From positions 155,854 through 219,853 of the forward strand of contig WTPW01001080.1 in assembly GCA_009809945.1 (NCBI GenBank): 64,000 nucleotides of DNA. Reading direction: 5' to 3'. The position numbers were made by a program, and so were the translations under genes. Below are positions 45,640-57,537 of this stretch, one piece after another. The notes beneath the pieces are model-generated. The model was given only the letters and a program-made list of their open reading frames with translations. It ran no database searches and was not told the DNA's origin. Every line of letters begins with the position of its first letter. Position 1 is the stretch's first letter. Origin of the DNA: Gigaspora margarita (Eukaryota > Glomeromycota > Glomeromycetes > Diversisporales > Gigasporaceae).

Positions 45640-46005
45640 TGTTAATGTACAGAAGGTTGTTCCTTATAAAGTTTGTTGAGAAATAGATGATCTTCTAATT
45701 TTCTTTAGAATGAATGTTTTTCTGATTATGTTACATTACACCAAATTAAAAACTGTTATTGGCTAATTTACTGCAGATTGTCACATGACCCAAACATTTT
45801 TTGCTATGGGTAAAGTACTTAAATTATATCTCTATATACAACTCATAATACTATAATATAGCAATAGTATTATTATTATTTTTTTTTCTATGTGCATTTG
45901 GATATATAGATTGTTAGACCATGCGCATGCATAATGCATGCATGTACCCATGCACATAGTGCCCACCTTTATATAAGATAAGTATAAAACTATTTTTTAT
46001 CATAT
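45640..46005. other. spacer without recognised features
   Basis: A self-complementary gcgcatgcataatgcatgca lies near 45923. No gene is seen. Confidence 0.45.
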
Positions 46006-46009
46006 TTTT

Positions 46010-47010
46010 GATTTTTTTTTTACTAACACTATTAGTTTTTTTCTTCCTTTGTTATCATATTAGTGTTTTTTTCATAGTTGGAGTTACTCACGATATTGAT
46101 TCTTTTTCTTCATTGTTAGTATTATCATATTCAATTTGGAGTCGCTTTCGTCATTGGTTCATCCATTTCACATTCTTTCTTTACTTGTACAGCATCTGGA
46201 ATTCTTTCATTGCTAGCGTCGAGGCACTTTTGTTGCTATTGTTGTTCATTTTGGGTTTTCTTGTACTAGGTTGTTGCCTGAAGTTTTTTTGCTGTTGGTG
46301 TTGTCCAGTCTTGAAGCATATAGTTATATATTTGGGATTTTTTTACTTTCAATATCATGTTTATGTTATACTAATTCTTTTCAGGCTCAAGATAAGTGGC
46401 TATTAGTGGCTATTGCATCTTGCGTTACTGGATATGCTCGTCATTAGTGTTGAATTTGCCAAATTTGAAAAATGCACTATGTCTAACGTTCGTAGTTGGT
46501 ATAGTAGTATCTTTATGGCATTTGTGCAATAGTACCTTTATAGTATTTATATGGTATTTGTATGGTATCTTTATAGTATTTGTGTAATATTTCTAAAGCG
46601 TTTTTGTGATGTTTCTTGTAATATATTTTGTAGTTTTTTTTTTAATAAAAAATATTATTATTTTTTTTTTAATAAAAATATATTATTTTTTATTATTTTT
46701 GTAAAATTTATAATTAATCAATATTATGTATTTGTAATAAATTACATTATTAAAATATATAAATATTCGAATATATTTTTTTAATATATAAAAATTTAGC
46801 TAGCATTTAATATTTAGGTGAGCATATAGTAATTTACTATTATTCATTTTTGTTATTTTTTACAATCTGCACAGATTATTAAATTGTTAATTGTTAAAGT
46901 CCTATGCAAAAAATTAAATCTGCACAAAAAATTAAAAAAATTTCTTTAATGATCACTAGCAGGGTTGCAGATTTGCATTAATTTTTAATAATTGTTTTTT
47001 TAAAAATTTG
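46010..47010. repeat. dispersed repeat, copy 1 (pair of 61190-62470)
   Basis: The last 400 bp match 62140-62470 closely: tttttgtaatatattttgta, aataaaaatatattattttt, agctagcatttaatatttag and a final agggttgcagatttgc. The front half shares gtcattg-gagt-catcc words with the other copy. It contains degenerate tandem words tatggtatttgtatggtatc. It may be an LTR or part of a larger element. No termini were found. Confidence 0.6.
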
Positions 47011-47049
47011 TACAGAGCTGTATTAAAAAAACTTTCTCGATGTTATATT

Positions 47050-48545
47050 GAATCTACTAGAAATATAAAACATAACTATAACCTTAACCAAAGCTGAATC
47101 TTTCATCTAGCTCAGATACAGATTGAAGAAAGCAATAAAGATCTTGCTCAGGCTCTTGAACCCAATTTACTGACTGATCTAATTAAGGTGATAAAGTTAA
47201 TACTATTATGAGAGCTTCTCATGTGAAATTATTAGAAACAAAAGAACAAATACTACAAAGACTTCTTACTAAATCCTTTGATATGAGTCATCCTAACTTT
47301 AACAGAAAAAAAGCTATAGAAAACTTGCAAAGAAACTTTGCAGAAACTATCAGACTTTGTGAAGTGTGTATTATGATTAAAACAAATGATAAATTTAGAC
47401 AATTCAAGAAGATATACAAAGAATGCTATGAGAATGCCAACTCTTCTTCAGATACAAAAATTCTTTCTTTTTCTACTTTTTCTATATCTGAAGCACTTGA
47501 ATTTAATGAATCTGCTACCTATAGTTGCACATATCAAAACTGCCTCACCTGTTCTAGAATTAGCTAAACTGATTTAACTACTGCAAGAACAGATTCAATG
47601 ACAAGCTCAAATTATTACTCTTCTTTAAGAACAAGCCAAGACCTTTGAACACCAAAACCAGACCATTAGAGTCTTACAGAACCAAGTTGTTTACTTTAAA
47701 AATTTCCCTTATTGATTAAAGAACCTGTATACCAAGTCCTCTGTTTCTATACCTGATTCTTCTAGTAACCAGAGTACTTAAAATTTTTGAGTTATCCTAA
47801 GCATGATCGAAAACTACTCAAAAACCCAGATAGTTATAGACCCAGAAGCATTTGAAAAATATATATGATTCAAAAAATTAGTCCAAAAGTAGGATCCCTA
47901 CTACTAGCCAAGGAGCCCAATTTTGACAATTGTTTCTTGAATTTGCAAACCTCTTTGCAAAAGATATGACCCAACTAGGTAGAACTAACCTAGTTGTTTA
48001 TCGAATATTTACTGACAATGGACCATCTATTAGCTTATGACCCTATATGATACTTCTTACCAAACAAATATTTATAAATGAAGAAGTACAATAAATATTG
48101 GAGAATAAATTGATAAGAAAAACTACTAGCTCTTGGGCCTCTCCTGTTGTACTTGTAAACAAGAAAAATAGAAAAAAAGATTCTGTATAAACTATTAGAA
48201 ACTTAACGAAATTACTAAAAAAGATCAGTACTCTCTACTCCAAATTGATAAAATGCTTGACTTCCTTGCTAGAGCCATTTACTTTTCTATTTTAAATCTT
48301 ATAAGTGGATATTAGCAAGTAAAAGTGCATTCAGAAAATAGAAAGAAAACTGCTTTTATCACCAGATCCAGAACTTATAAATTTAATGTCATGCCCTTTA
48401 AATTGTGTAATGCCCTGCTATTTTTTAATAGCTTATGAACCAGGTTTATAAAGGTATAGCTTACAAGTATATTGTAGTATACTTAGATAATACCAATATC
48501 TCCTCTCAAATATTTGATGATCATATCAAACATCTAAGAAAAGTC
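47050..48545 (+). mobile_element. Gypsy relic: gag-like and reverse-transcriptase scraps (fossil, broken)
   Basis: The plus strand has an open stretch at about 47208-47567 with NFNRKKAIENLQRNFAETIR and, later, reverse-transcriptase-like blocks (SSWASPVVLVNKKN near 48130, weaker matches through 48540). It is broken at many points and truncated by a MITE at 48550. The integrase tail at 54.1 kb may belong to the same copy. Confidence 0.6.
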
Positions 48546-48549
48546 TTTA

Positions 48550-48699
48550 GGGGAGTGACAAAAATCAGGTAATTTTTTAAAAAAAAGGAGGGTAAAAAAT
48601 ATTAAAATTATATATAGAAACCTGACCAAATCTATATTAAGGAGGGGAGAAGTGGGATAGGCCTCTAATAAAAAATAATCAGGTGATTAATGACACAGC
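48550..48699 (+). mobile_element. short Harbinger-type MITE, TCAGGTGATTAATGACAC family, copy 2
   Basis: It starts ggggagtgacaaaaatcag and ends tcaggtgattaatgacacag. TTA precedes it at 48547-48549. It is inserted in the reverse-transcriptase relic. Confidence 0.72.
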
Positions 48700-49082
48700 T
48701 AGGGATGTTACGGTCCAACAAGAACTGTGGTCCAAACTGGTTTTTTAAACCAGTTCTAGTAGTCCTTGGTCCAAGAATTGAGACCAGTCCAATTAGGTCA
48801 GTCTGTATAAACAAACATGATTATATAATCAATAGATACAGAGAACATTATAAGAGATATCTGTGCATTTATTTTTATTTTTATTAAGTATAAAAAATAT
48901 TATTATCTGGTACTTGGTATGTAAAAATGAACTTGATTCTAGAGATCATCATTATAAAAAACCCATTATGCTAATATTCATTGTTGTAAAATAGACTTTA
49001 TTTCGCATTACTATCAAATAATTATAACAAAAATAAAAATTGAATAATATTGTAATTGCAAAAAGCAAGAGGTTTTTTTATA
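48700..49082. other. spacer with recurring GGTCCA words
   Basis: tagggatgttacggtccaac opens a segment with four ggtccaa/gaccagt words in both orientations (48700-48800). It may be one end of a hAT-type element whose other end was not found. The rest shows nothing. Confidence 0.35.
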
Positions 49083-49084
49083 TA

Positions 49085-49257
49085 CAGTCAGACTTCCCTA
49101 AATGCAACCCCCTAAATACAACACCTCTCTAAATACAATCTTAAATTCTGGTCCAAATATATTTCTAACCTCTATAAATGCAATTTTTCTTATTGTTCTC
49201 TAAATGCAAGGCATCAAAAGTTTGGCCCAATGACTTACATTTAGGAAGGTCTGACTG
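49085..49257. mobile_element. pogo-type MITE, CAGTCAGAC family, copy 1
   Basis: cagtcagacttccctaaatg and its complement (acatttaggaaggtctgactg) end a 173-bp element flanked by TA. Interior repeats of ctaaatacaa and ctaaatgcaa. The second copy is at 61795-62136. Confidence 0.88.
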
Positions 49258-49259
49258 TA

Positions 49260-50495
49260 GTATAAAGTACATTAGAATAATAAATAAAATGGTATTGATT
49301 TTTTACTGTAGGAACAATGCTTGAGTTACACAATTTTTTACTAAAGCCAACTTACTAAAATTGGTTCTTTATATGATCTTGATGCTAAATCGAACAATTA
49401 AAGTATAAATTTAAAATAAAAGCATTTTCGAGATTATAATTCTTATTTTATTTAACAAGTTTGATGATCAGATGGTATGTAAAAAAACAAAAAATTTTTT
49501 TAATAGTAGCCAGTTTTAACTATACAAAGATAATGCTAGATACCAAAACTTTATTAATTGAGATATAAGCATGCATCAGTATATTTGATTTAGTAATTTG
49601 TAGCATTAGCTAGTAGTTTCCCACTTGCAAAGCAGGCTGGCTATTGACAAGGAATTTTGCAGACAACTATTAATATTGCTTAAGATTAGCTAGTAGTTTC
49701 TCATCTTCCTAACGCAAGCTAGCTATAGCCAAAAATAGCAGGATTCAGTAGGATTGAGTTGGTCAGGTGCGAATTTAGTTCTCTTTCTAGAGCTGCTGCC
49801 ATCTGTCTTAATGTCATTACGTTTTATACCTATAGCAAAAATTTTATGTTAGTTTTCATATGAAATGGTCTAAATAGGCAGTTAATTAAATCTACTTATC
49901 TTCTCCTTGCGTCTTCCTTAATTAGATACTAATTGCCAGTTTTTCTCGCCAGTATCTGGTTCCTTTTGCTAAGCTCTCTTTTCAATCTGTTGATCCTGCC
50001 ATTAACTAGAAAGATTAAAATTTCTTTGAACCAATAATATATTACAATTTAATTAATCCACACAAAATGGATAAAAATAAAAATGGAATTAAAACCAGAT
50101 TGCGCTTGCAATTTTTTATTATTGTTCACTATATTAAACAAAAATTTGCACACGATCCAATAATTCGAATTCTTGTTCAAACATCTAGATTGATACCATT
50201 TTGCTCATATCTCATGATATTGTTTTTTTAAAAAAAAAACAAAAAAAATCCAATTTCAGTAATTGAAACTCACATTTTTTCAGAAATTATATCAATAAAC
50301 CAATTCAAGATGAGTTATGATACTTGATTGTAAAAGATAATGATAAAATCCCGTAAAAACTGTAGTTATTGGTGATGTATTAGTCGTGATTAATAACTAA
50401 ATCAAGAAATAAAAAAGTACCTAACTTAATTAGAGTTCAATATAGTAATAAAGATAGTAATATAATACCTTGCCTTTTTTTTCTAATAAAAAAAA
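49260..50495. other. upstream region of the hAT gene
   Basis: A direct repeat agctagtagtttc-ca occurs at about 49610 and 49689, 80 bp apart. No ORF is seen. The hAT element's own left end was not identified. Confidence 0.4.
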
Positions 50496-50499
50496 TGAA

Positions 50500-51660
50500 A
50501 TGGAAGACAACGATGAAAATTATAACATTTCTGATTCTGAAAATAACAATAACTTGCTTAAAGAGGATAATTTTTCAGACTCGCATAGTCTGATTACTTA
50601 AGAAACTAGTACTAGTTCACCTCAAAGTAATTACATGACAAGAAGAAAATATAGAAGGCGCTTAACAATTTGGTCTCATTTTAACACCAATGCAAAAACC
50701 TATCCCAGATTATCTGTATGCAAATGGTGCAATACTGCTTTCTCAAAAACTACTGGAGTTTCAACTCTATGAAGACATCTTAATTCTCATAATATTAATG
50801 TACCAGCAAGACGTCAAGCTACTCTTCCCTTTTCTAGAAACCCGAGAACTGATCCATATACTGATGAAGAGCAAAAAAGAAGAGACAAAAAATTAATCAC
50901 CTGGATTATCGCTGACTAGCAACCATTTACTATTATTGAAAATTGATATTTTAATGATTCATTAATTTTTTTGACTCCCGCTATATAACATCAATATGAC
51001 AAGCTGCGAAAAATATAATTATTGATGAATTTGAAAGTAGAAGAATTAAAATAGTTAACGATATTGCAGAAATTTTTGATAAAGTTTCTTTAACTACTAA
51101 TATATGAATATTCCAAAATTTTAAAGTATTTTTTGGTGTTACAATTCATTACATTGATGCGAATTGGCAAATGTGATATTTTTCTTAGATATCATTCCAT
51201 TTACCAACAAACATTTAGGTATAAATATAGCAGATGCCATTAACAATCTTTTCGCTAAATTCAATATACAAGATAAAGTATTAGCACTTACTACTGATAA
51301 CGAGTCCGCAATGATTGTTTGTAGAAGATTAATTGTGAAAGAACTTCAATATGAGTTTGACAATATTGGGTATTCACACTACCGTTGTGCTACCTATATG
51401 CTTAACTTGGCTGCAAAACAAGAATTAGAAATGGTTGATTCTTTGGTAGAGAAAGTTCAAAACTTAATATCAAAGATCAAAATATCTATCTGTCTCTGTG
51501 ATAATTTGCATGCATTATGCTAACATAAAGGAATTCTGTATCTTAAGCCTGAGCTAAATGTAGATACAAGGTGAAATAGCACCTACTATATATTAGAAAA
51601 AATGCAAAAAATCGAAATAGCCCTTCGATTACTTATCATAGACCAGTATTGTCACTTGGA
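50500..51660 (+). pseudogene. hAT transposase gene, broken
   Basis: From ATG at 50500 the frame reads MEDNDENYNISDSENNNNLL, then a BED zinc finger: WSHFNTNAKTYPRLSVCKWC followed by TAFSKTTGVSTL and RHLNSH (C2H2). After KKLITWIIAD and QPFTIIEN come a degraded linker, FDKVSLTTNI, and the catalytic part FLDIIPFTNKHLGINIADAI, VLALTTDNESAM, SHYRCATYMLNLAAKQELEM, then LKPELNVDTR...LEKMQKIEIALRLL. Stops at 50599 (TAA), 50770 (TGA) and 50917 (TAG) fall where CAA, CGA and CAG would fit; another stop is at 50944. At least two frameshifts lie between 50950 and 51160. The C-terminal hATC dimerisation domain is missing: the frame is cut at about 51645 by the next element. Confidence 0.82.
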
Positions 51661-52443
51661 CACTTGGTCGGCCAATGGCCGTAACCATTGGCCAAAATGG
51701 CCAAAAAATTTTTTTGCCTGATTCGACCAATAATATAAGAGTAAATAAAACTTGAGTATGACTAGTAGATCTCATGATTAATAAAAATTAAATATATTTG
51801 AATATTAGTATATTATTATCGTTGTAAATTTTTGCTTTATTGTCATATGGCATTATATAATAATTACCTCCAATATTAATTAAATGTCATAATTTCATCA
51901 TCCATATTATAGTATTAAATTAATTTATCAAATTTATTAAACCCCGATTTAATTAATGGCATAATTCAAGTGTTCAAATGCGCTGACTTAGATGTTTCTT
52001 TTTTTTCATTATAATTATACATATTTTTAGCATTAGCCAGAAATGAGAAAATAACTAGCAATAATGCACCTTTGTACATACATATGTACATACATATGTA
52101 TATATGGTATGGGGAATCTAAATACTCAGACATAATTTACAATAGGTCGCTATTATGATGATTTACTAATGTTAGTGTGTTAATTACCTTTTATATATAT
52201 AATAGGTCAAAATATTTAATTTTTTATACTATATTTACATTTGTACATATTTCTAATTTTTGGCTGATTTGGCCATTTGGCTATTTGGCTGTGGCCAAAT
52301 CGACCATTATGCCAATATTTTTATTTGGCCACTGCCAATTGCCAATCAACTTTGGCCACAAAATCTTGGCCATTTTTTGGCCGAGCAGGCAATTATTGGC
52401 CAACGGCCTATTAAATTATTTGGCCAATGTAAATTGCCAACAC
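51645..52443. mobile_element. element rich in TGGCCAA words, cutting the hAT gene
   Basis: The left part has ttggtcggccaatggccg, and the right part (52260-52440) is packed with tggccaat/ttggcca. The ends cagtattgtcacttgg and attgccaacac are loosely inverted (cagt-ttg-ca). It is not coding: the two frames at 52177-52479 are artefacts. Exact borders are uncertain. Confidence 0.45.
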
Positions 52444-54084
52444 AGGACTCCGGACATCTCTCATAGAGGTCATAACTGATCTGCATGAATTTAGGCTTTT
52501 TTGCTACCCCTAAAATCAAGTAAATTTGCTAAAAGTTAGATTATTACATATAAATTTTATAGTAATTTGCTAAAAACTAAATTATCACATCTATTTTTAT
52601 AAATTAAAATAATATATGTATTTTTGATTGCTGAACAAATTTTCTTAGAGCACTTTGTTAGAATCAATTAGTAAAATTTTGAGAATAATAGAATTCTTTG
52701 TATTTTTATTAATAAAATTATATAAAATATTATAATTTTCAAAATTTTACTAATTGATTCTAACAAAGTGCTCTAAGAAAANNNNNNNNNNNNNNNNNNN
52801 NNNNNNNNNNNNNNNNNNNNNNNNNNNNNNNNNNNNNNNNNNNNNNNNNNNNNNNNNNNNNNNNNNNNNNNNNNNNNNNNNNNNNNNNNNNNNNNNNNNN
52901 NNNNNNNNNNNNNNNNNNNNNNNNNNNNNNNNNNNNNNNNNNNNNNNNNNNNNNNNNNNNNNNNNNNNNNNNNNNNNNNNNNNNNNNNNNNNNNNNNNNN
53001 NNNNNNNNNNNNNNNNNNNNNNNNNNNNNNNNNNNNNNNNNNNNNNNNNNNNNNNNNNNNNNNNNNNNNNNNNNNNNNNNNNNNNNNNNNNNNNNNNNNN
53101 NNNNNNNNNNNNNNNNNNNNNNNNNNNNNNNNNNNNNNNNNNNNNNNNNNNNNNNNNNNNNNNNNNNNNNNNNNNNNNNNNNNNNNNNNNNNNNNNNNNN
53201 NNNNNNNNNNNNNNNNNNNNNNNNNNNNNNNNNNNNNNNNNNNNNNNNNNNNNNNNNNNNNNNNNNNNNNNNNNNNNNNNNNNNNNNNNNNNNNNNNNNN
53301 NNNNNNNNNNNNNNNNNNNNNNNNNNNNNNNNNNNNNNNNNNNNNNNNNNNNNNNNNNNNNNNNNNNNNNNNNNNNNNNNNNNNNNNNNNNNNNNNNNNN
53401 NNNNNNNNNNNNNNNNNNNNNNNNNNNNNNNNNNNNNNNNNNNNNNNNNNNNNNNNNNNNNNNNNNNNNNNNNNNNNNNNNNNNNNNNNNNNNNNNNNNN
53501 NNNNNNNNNNNNNNNNNNNNNNNNNNNNNNNNNNNNNNNNNNNNNNNNNNNNNNNNNNNNNNNNNNNNNNNNNNNNNNNNNNNNNNNNNNNNNNNNNNNN
53601 NNNNNNNNNNNNNNNNNNNNNNNNNNNNNNNNNNNNNNNNNNNNNNNNNNNNNNNNNNNNNNNNNNNNNNNNNNNNNNNNNNNNNNNNNNNNNNNNNNNN
53701 NNNNNNNNNNNNNNNNNNNNNNNNNNNNNNNNNNNNNNNNNNNNNNNNNNNTTTTATATTTCTTGAAAATTTAAGAGAAGATACTTAATTTTGGATTTTT
53801 TGATCAAAAAAATTCAAAATTAAGCATCTTAAATTTTTAAAAATTATAGTAGTACAAAAAAATGAGATAGCTTATTTTTGGGTATTATTCTTGCAAAATG
53901 TAGGTAATTTGCTAAAAAAATAAAATATAACATGCATAAAATTGCTGTAATTTGCCAAAATGCTTTATATAACCTTTTTTAAAATTAACCTCAATTTGCT
54001 AAAACTTAAATTTGGACCTCAGATCAAATTTTCTGCAATTTGCTAAAAAAAAATATGACATATATCAGAGATGTCCGGGGTCCT
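52444..54084. mobile_element. hAT-type element, AGGACCCC family, with a gap
   Basis: It starts aggactccggacatctctca and ends tgtccggggtcct with complementary about 30-bp ends. The interior has ttgctaaaa/ttagcaaa words, a GCTGAACAAG hairpin at 52630-52780 and 970 unresolved bases. Flanks gccaacac and agacaaag match poorly, so the target duplication is not established. Confidence 0.62.
52782..53751. other. assembly gap (970 N)
   Basis: Unresolved bases starting right at the closing arm of a hairpin (ctctaagaaaa). The 344-residue frame over it is meaningless. Confidence 0.98.
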
Positions 54085-55350
54085 AGACAAAGTATCTACA
54101 AATCCCAAAAGAAACAAAAAGTTAGATTTGATTCAAAGATACAGAAAGAAGATTCGAAATTGGTAACAAAGTATGGGTGCAAAGAAAAGATATAGAAGCT
54201 TCTTGTTCAGAAAAATTTAAAAAAAAAGAATTGGATCTTTTATTATTAAAAATAAATTGAACAATGAAGCTTACAAACTTTGTACAATAGATAAAAAAAC
54301 ATTAAAGCAGTATTACAATAGTGATTGTCTTGTTAAATATTATGAGAAACAGAATTGGCAACCTGTAATTGTTATTTAGAATTTTTGGAGAAAATTTTTA
54401 AAATGGATCAGAAATACAGTTTTATTTTTAATTTACTCCTTAATTTAATACATGCAACAATTTTTTTTTATATATATATATTCTCTGCTTTATTCCAAAA
54501 TAAGAAATTTTTAAAAATACAGTACTCTTAAATTCTAAAAATAGAAATTCCTGCTCTCCAATTACAAATATTAACTGTGCTAATAGAATTAGTCAAACAT
54601 TAGAACCAAGATCTATTACACACCAGAACAGTCTAGTTATTACTAGAAATCAAGTTGCAGTAATAAATGAAACAGATATTTTATTTTCTCTATTTTTCTC
54701 TGCAGAAAATCCAAACCAAAATCATAATAACCCTAGTAATAACCACTTCTTTGTACCAGAAAATGAACTATTTCTTCACATAAATAAAAATAACAAGAAA
54801 CCTGAAGTGACTGATCCAAAAATCTATAAAAACCAGATGCTTATTTCTCTGAACTAGATACAGTGCTTATGAAAGTTATTAAATATTTGACAAAAAAAAA
54901 ACAAAATATTTTTTTCAGACAAACCCTTTTTTAATCTTTATTTGAAAAGACCAAGTCAGTAAAATAATTGGTCAAACCAAAAAAAAAAGCAGATTCAAAC
55001 TCGAGACGCCTGTTATTATTTGAAAAAAACTTCAAAAAAAATTTTGTAAAGATTTTGTCATTTCCAAAGAAATGAGAGACCTTGTTAAAGCCTCTTTGGG
55101 ATCTTATTGGACCAATAAAATATGGAAAAGAGCCAAACGAACATATCAAGTATATAGATATAGAGAATTGTCATAGTTATATTAAGCATAGTATATTTTA
55201 CTTAATAATTTGAATAAATTATTAATGGATAATTTTAATCAGTTGTTAGAATTGAAAACTCATGAAGTTTGTTCTTAAAGAGAATAAAAATATTATAGAA
55301 TAGATTTCATCTTTGAGTAAACTAGAAGATTCCAAAAATTATTCCTAGTA
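54085..55350 (+). mobile_element. Gypsy relic: integrase tail and downstream region (fossil, broken)
   Basis: 54140-54380 reads FEIGNKVWVQRKDIEASCSE, then SFIIKNKLNNEAYKLCTIDK and SDCLVKYYEKQNWQPVIVI, the C-terminal domain of a Gypsy integrase. 54560-55350 is a decayed region with FSELDTVLMKVIKYL. That region is in the same place as the extra ORF of the 6-16 kb element and loosely like it. It is broken at several points. Confidence 0.62.
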
Positions 55351-56130
55351 CAAGATAGGGTTTCTACAAACCCAGATCAAATCAAACTTTAGGCCAGGTT
55401 TGAGTTTAGTTTGATTTCAAATCAACTCTAATCTCAAACTAGCATTAAAAAAAATATTTGAATTTGATTTGAAGCAAACTTTTTAGTTAAATTTGAGTTT
55501 GGTTTGGGGTTGAGTTTGAAGTTTGCAAACTAGTTTGAGTTTGAATACTGTATATTGCTAAAAATAAGCTATCTCTAAAAATAAACTACCCTCTTTCTTT
55601 TGGTCAAGAAATACAAAAACATCTTTGATCCAAAAATAAGCTAACCATAATCGATAAAAGTTGCTACATAGTAAGGTCCAAATTTTACTAAGTAAATTAA
55701 TTAAAGATGCTTAAATAAACTCATTCAAAAAATCAAAATACATATATTTTAAAATTTACAATGTAATTGAAAAATTGGATATTAATATTTACGTTCAATG
55801 AAGAGATTAAAATTTTATTAACAAAATATATTCGTTGAAAGTAAAAATTAAAAGTCATATAATAAAAAGTATTCATATTTTGATGAAATTTTTTGAATAG
55901 GTGTAGTGTAGTTTTGCAAAGAAATTTACTTAAGCATCAATAATAGATTTACATAGATGTATTTAGACTTTACTATGTAACTACTATTGGCGATTGACCA
56001 AAAATCAATTTTATTCAAAAATAAGTAACCCAGATTTTTTGTATTCAAAATCGTTCAAAAAAGGGGGACGTTTAAAGTAGAATAGATTCTTATAATATAT
56101 TTTATCGAGTTATCTTTAGGGTTAGGGTTA

Positions 56131-57035
56131 GGGGGCTTCCAGAAATTATGTAATTTTTTGGTGGATGGGTAGAGTCCCGAAAATATCAGGTTATAATTAT
56201 AATTCTGGTCAAAATTTTATAATTTTGACCAAAAGTATAAAACTATAAAATTAATAATAATTATTGCTCTACTGGACCAATTTAGATGATTTAACTACCA
56301 AAATGTTTGTCTCACTAAGGCGATTCTAACAAGCCCAAAATCATTAAAATCTAATCACAGGGTCCCAAGATTGTTCAACTTTTGTGTAATTTTAATAGTG
56401 ATTTTTTAGAATCACCAAGTAAATTTTTTTAATATTGAATAACTTTTGATCCACTGGCCCGTTTTGGATTATTTAACTACCAAAATGTTCGTCTCAGTAA
56501 GACGATTCTAACAAGCCCAAAATCGCTAAATTCTAATCACAGAATTCCAAGATTAATAAAGATTTGTATTGTTAAACAAACAATAAAATCTTTATCGATT
56601 TTGGATTCTGTGATTAGAATTTAGCGATTTTGGTCTTGTTAGAATCGTCTTACTGAGACGAACATTTTGGTAGTTAAATCATCCAAAACGGGCCAGTGGA
56701 TCAAAAGTCATTCAATATTAAAGAAATTTACTTGGTGTTCTAAAAAATCACTATTAAAATTACACAAAAGTTGAATGATTTTGGGACCCTGTGATTAGAT
56801 TTTAACGATTTTGGGCTTGTTAGAATCGTCTTAGTAAGACGAACATTTTGGTAGTTAAATCATCTAAATTGGTCCAGTAGAGCAATAGTTATTATCAATT
56901 TCATAAATTAATTCATATGAATAAATTTTAAAAAATATAAAATTTGATTGGCTAATAGAGTATCAGGTGTGGGTGGGTTGGGTAAAATTTTGAAATTTAT
57001 TAGTAACAAAATATTACATAATTTCTGGAAGCCCC
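56131..57035. mobile_element. Harbinger-type MITE, GGGGCTTCCAG ends
   Basis: gggggcttccagaaattatg and its complement are flanked by TTA (56128-56130, 57036-57038). Four copies of the hairpin module with gtctcactaaggcgattcta or gtcttactgagacgaacatt lie inside (56260-56890), arranged around a central inverted repeat near 56580. It abuts three TTAGGG repeats at 56114-56131. Confidence 0.82.
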
Positions 57036-57042
57036 TTATTAA

Positions 57043-57276
57043 GGCTATACAAACTGAATTTTCTGGTTCTCATAACATGAGACAAAAAAAATAACCTGCC
57101 CACCCGGACTTTTATTTAAAAATTTTATATATAAAAAATTTTAAATTTATAAAATTTTTAAAAATAATTTTTTTGAAATCCTATCTGGCTATTAAAACAT
57201 ATAAAATTTTTTTCAAAAAATTTTCAAAATATGACCGGCCAGGTTATGAGAACCAGAAAATTCAGTTTGTATAGCC
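57043..57276. mobile_element. MITE with 34-bp inverted ends
   Basis: ggctatacaaactgaatttt and its perfect complement end a 234-bp element; TAA flanks both sides (57040-57042, 57277-57279), as for Harbinger-type elements. It lies 7 bp from the previous element. Confidence 0.85.
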
Positions 57277-57537
57277 TAAGTTTGGGTTAGAGAAGTTTTA
57301 GATTATAATATATAAGCAAAATTTCTTAACATTTTTAATTAAAACACCAAAATAGGTTTAGACTGCTATTTTTTGTATTTTTAAATGTTTTTGCTTCTCT
57401 TTTTTGTTTGCTTCAGCAAAGATTATCAAAATTCGATAATTTGATTGGTTAATTGTCACGTAATTCTACTCCGCTTTAAATGATCCCCAAAAAAGATAGC
57501 TTACTTTTAGAAATATACGGTAATATAAATATTATAT

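Larger units (their letters stand above)
56064..57488. mobile_element. inverted-repeat element nested in the TA-ended MITE
   Basis: ggggacgtttaaagtagaat and attctactccgctttaaatg atcccc are its ends. Flanks aaaaaag are duplicated at 56057-56063 and 57489-57495. It contains two further elements. Confidence 0.72.
55546..57522. mobile_element. TA-ended MITE, AAAATAAGCTACC family, interrupted
   Basis: tactgtatattgctaaaaat aagctatc pairs with gatagcttacttttagaaat atacggta. The uninterrupted part is close to 33122-33654. It is split by the element at 56064-57488. Confidence 0.7.

Noticed and set aside
54931-55149. Minus-strand 72-residue ORF
   Set aside because: The plus strand carries the more plausible Gypsy-relic reading, so this is a shadow.
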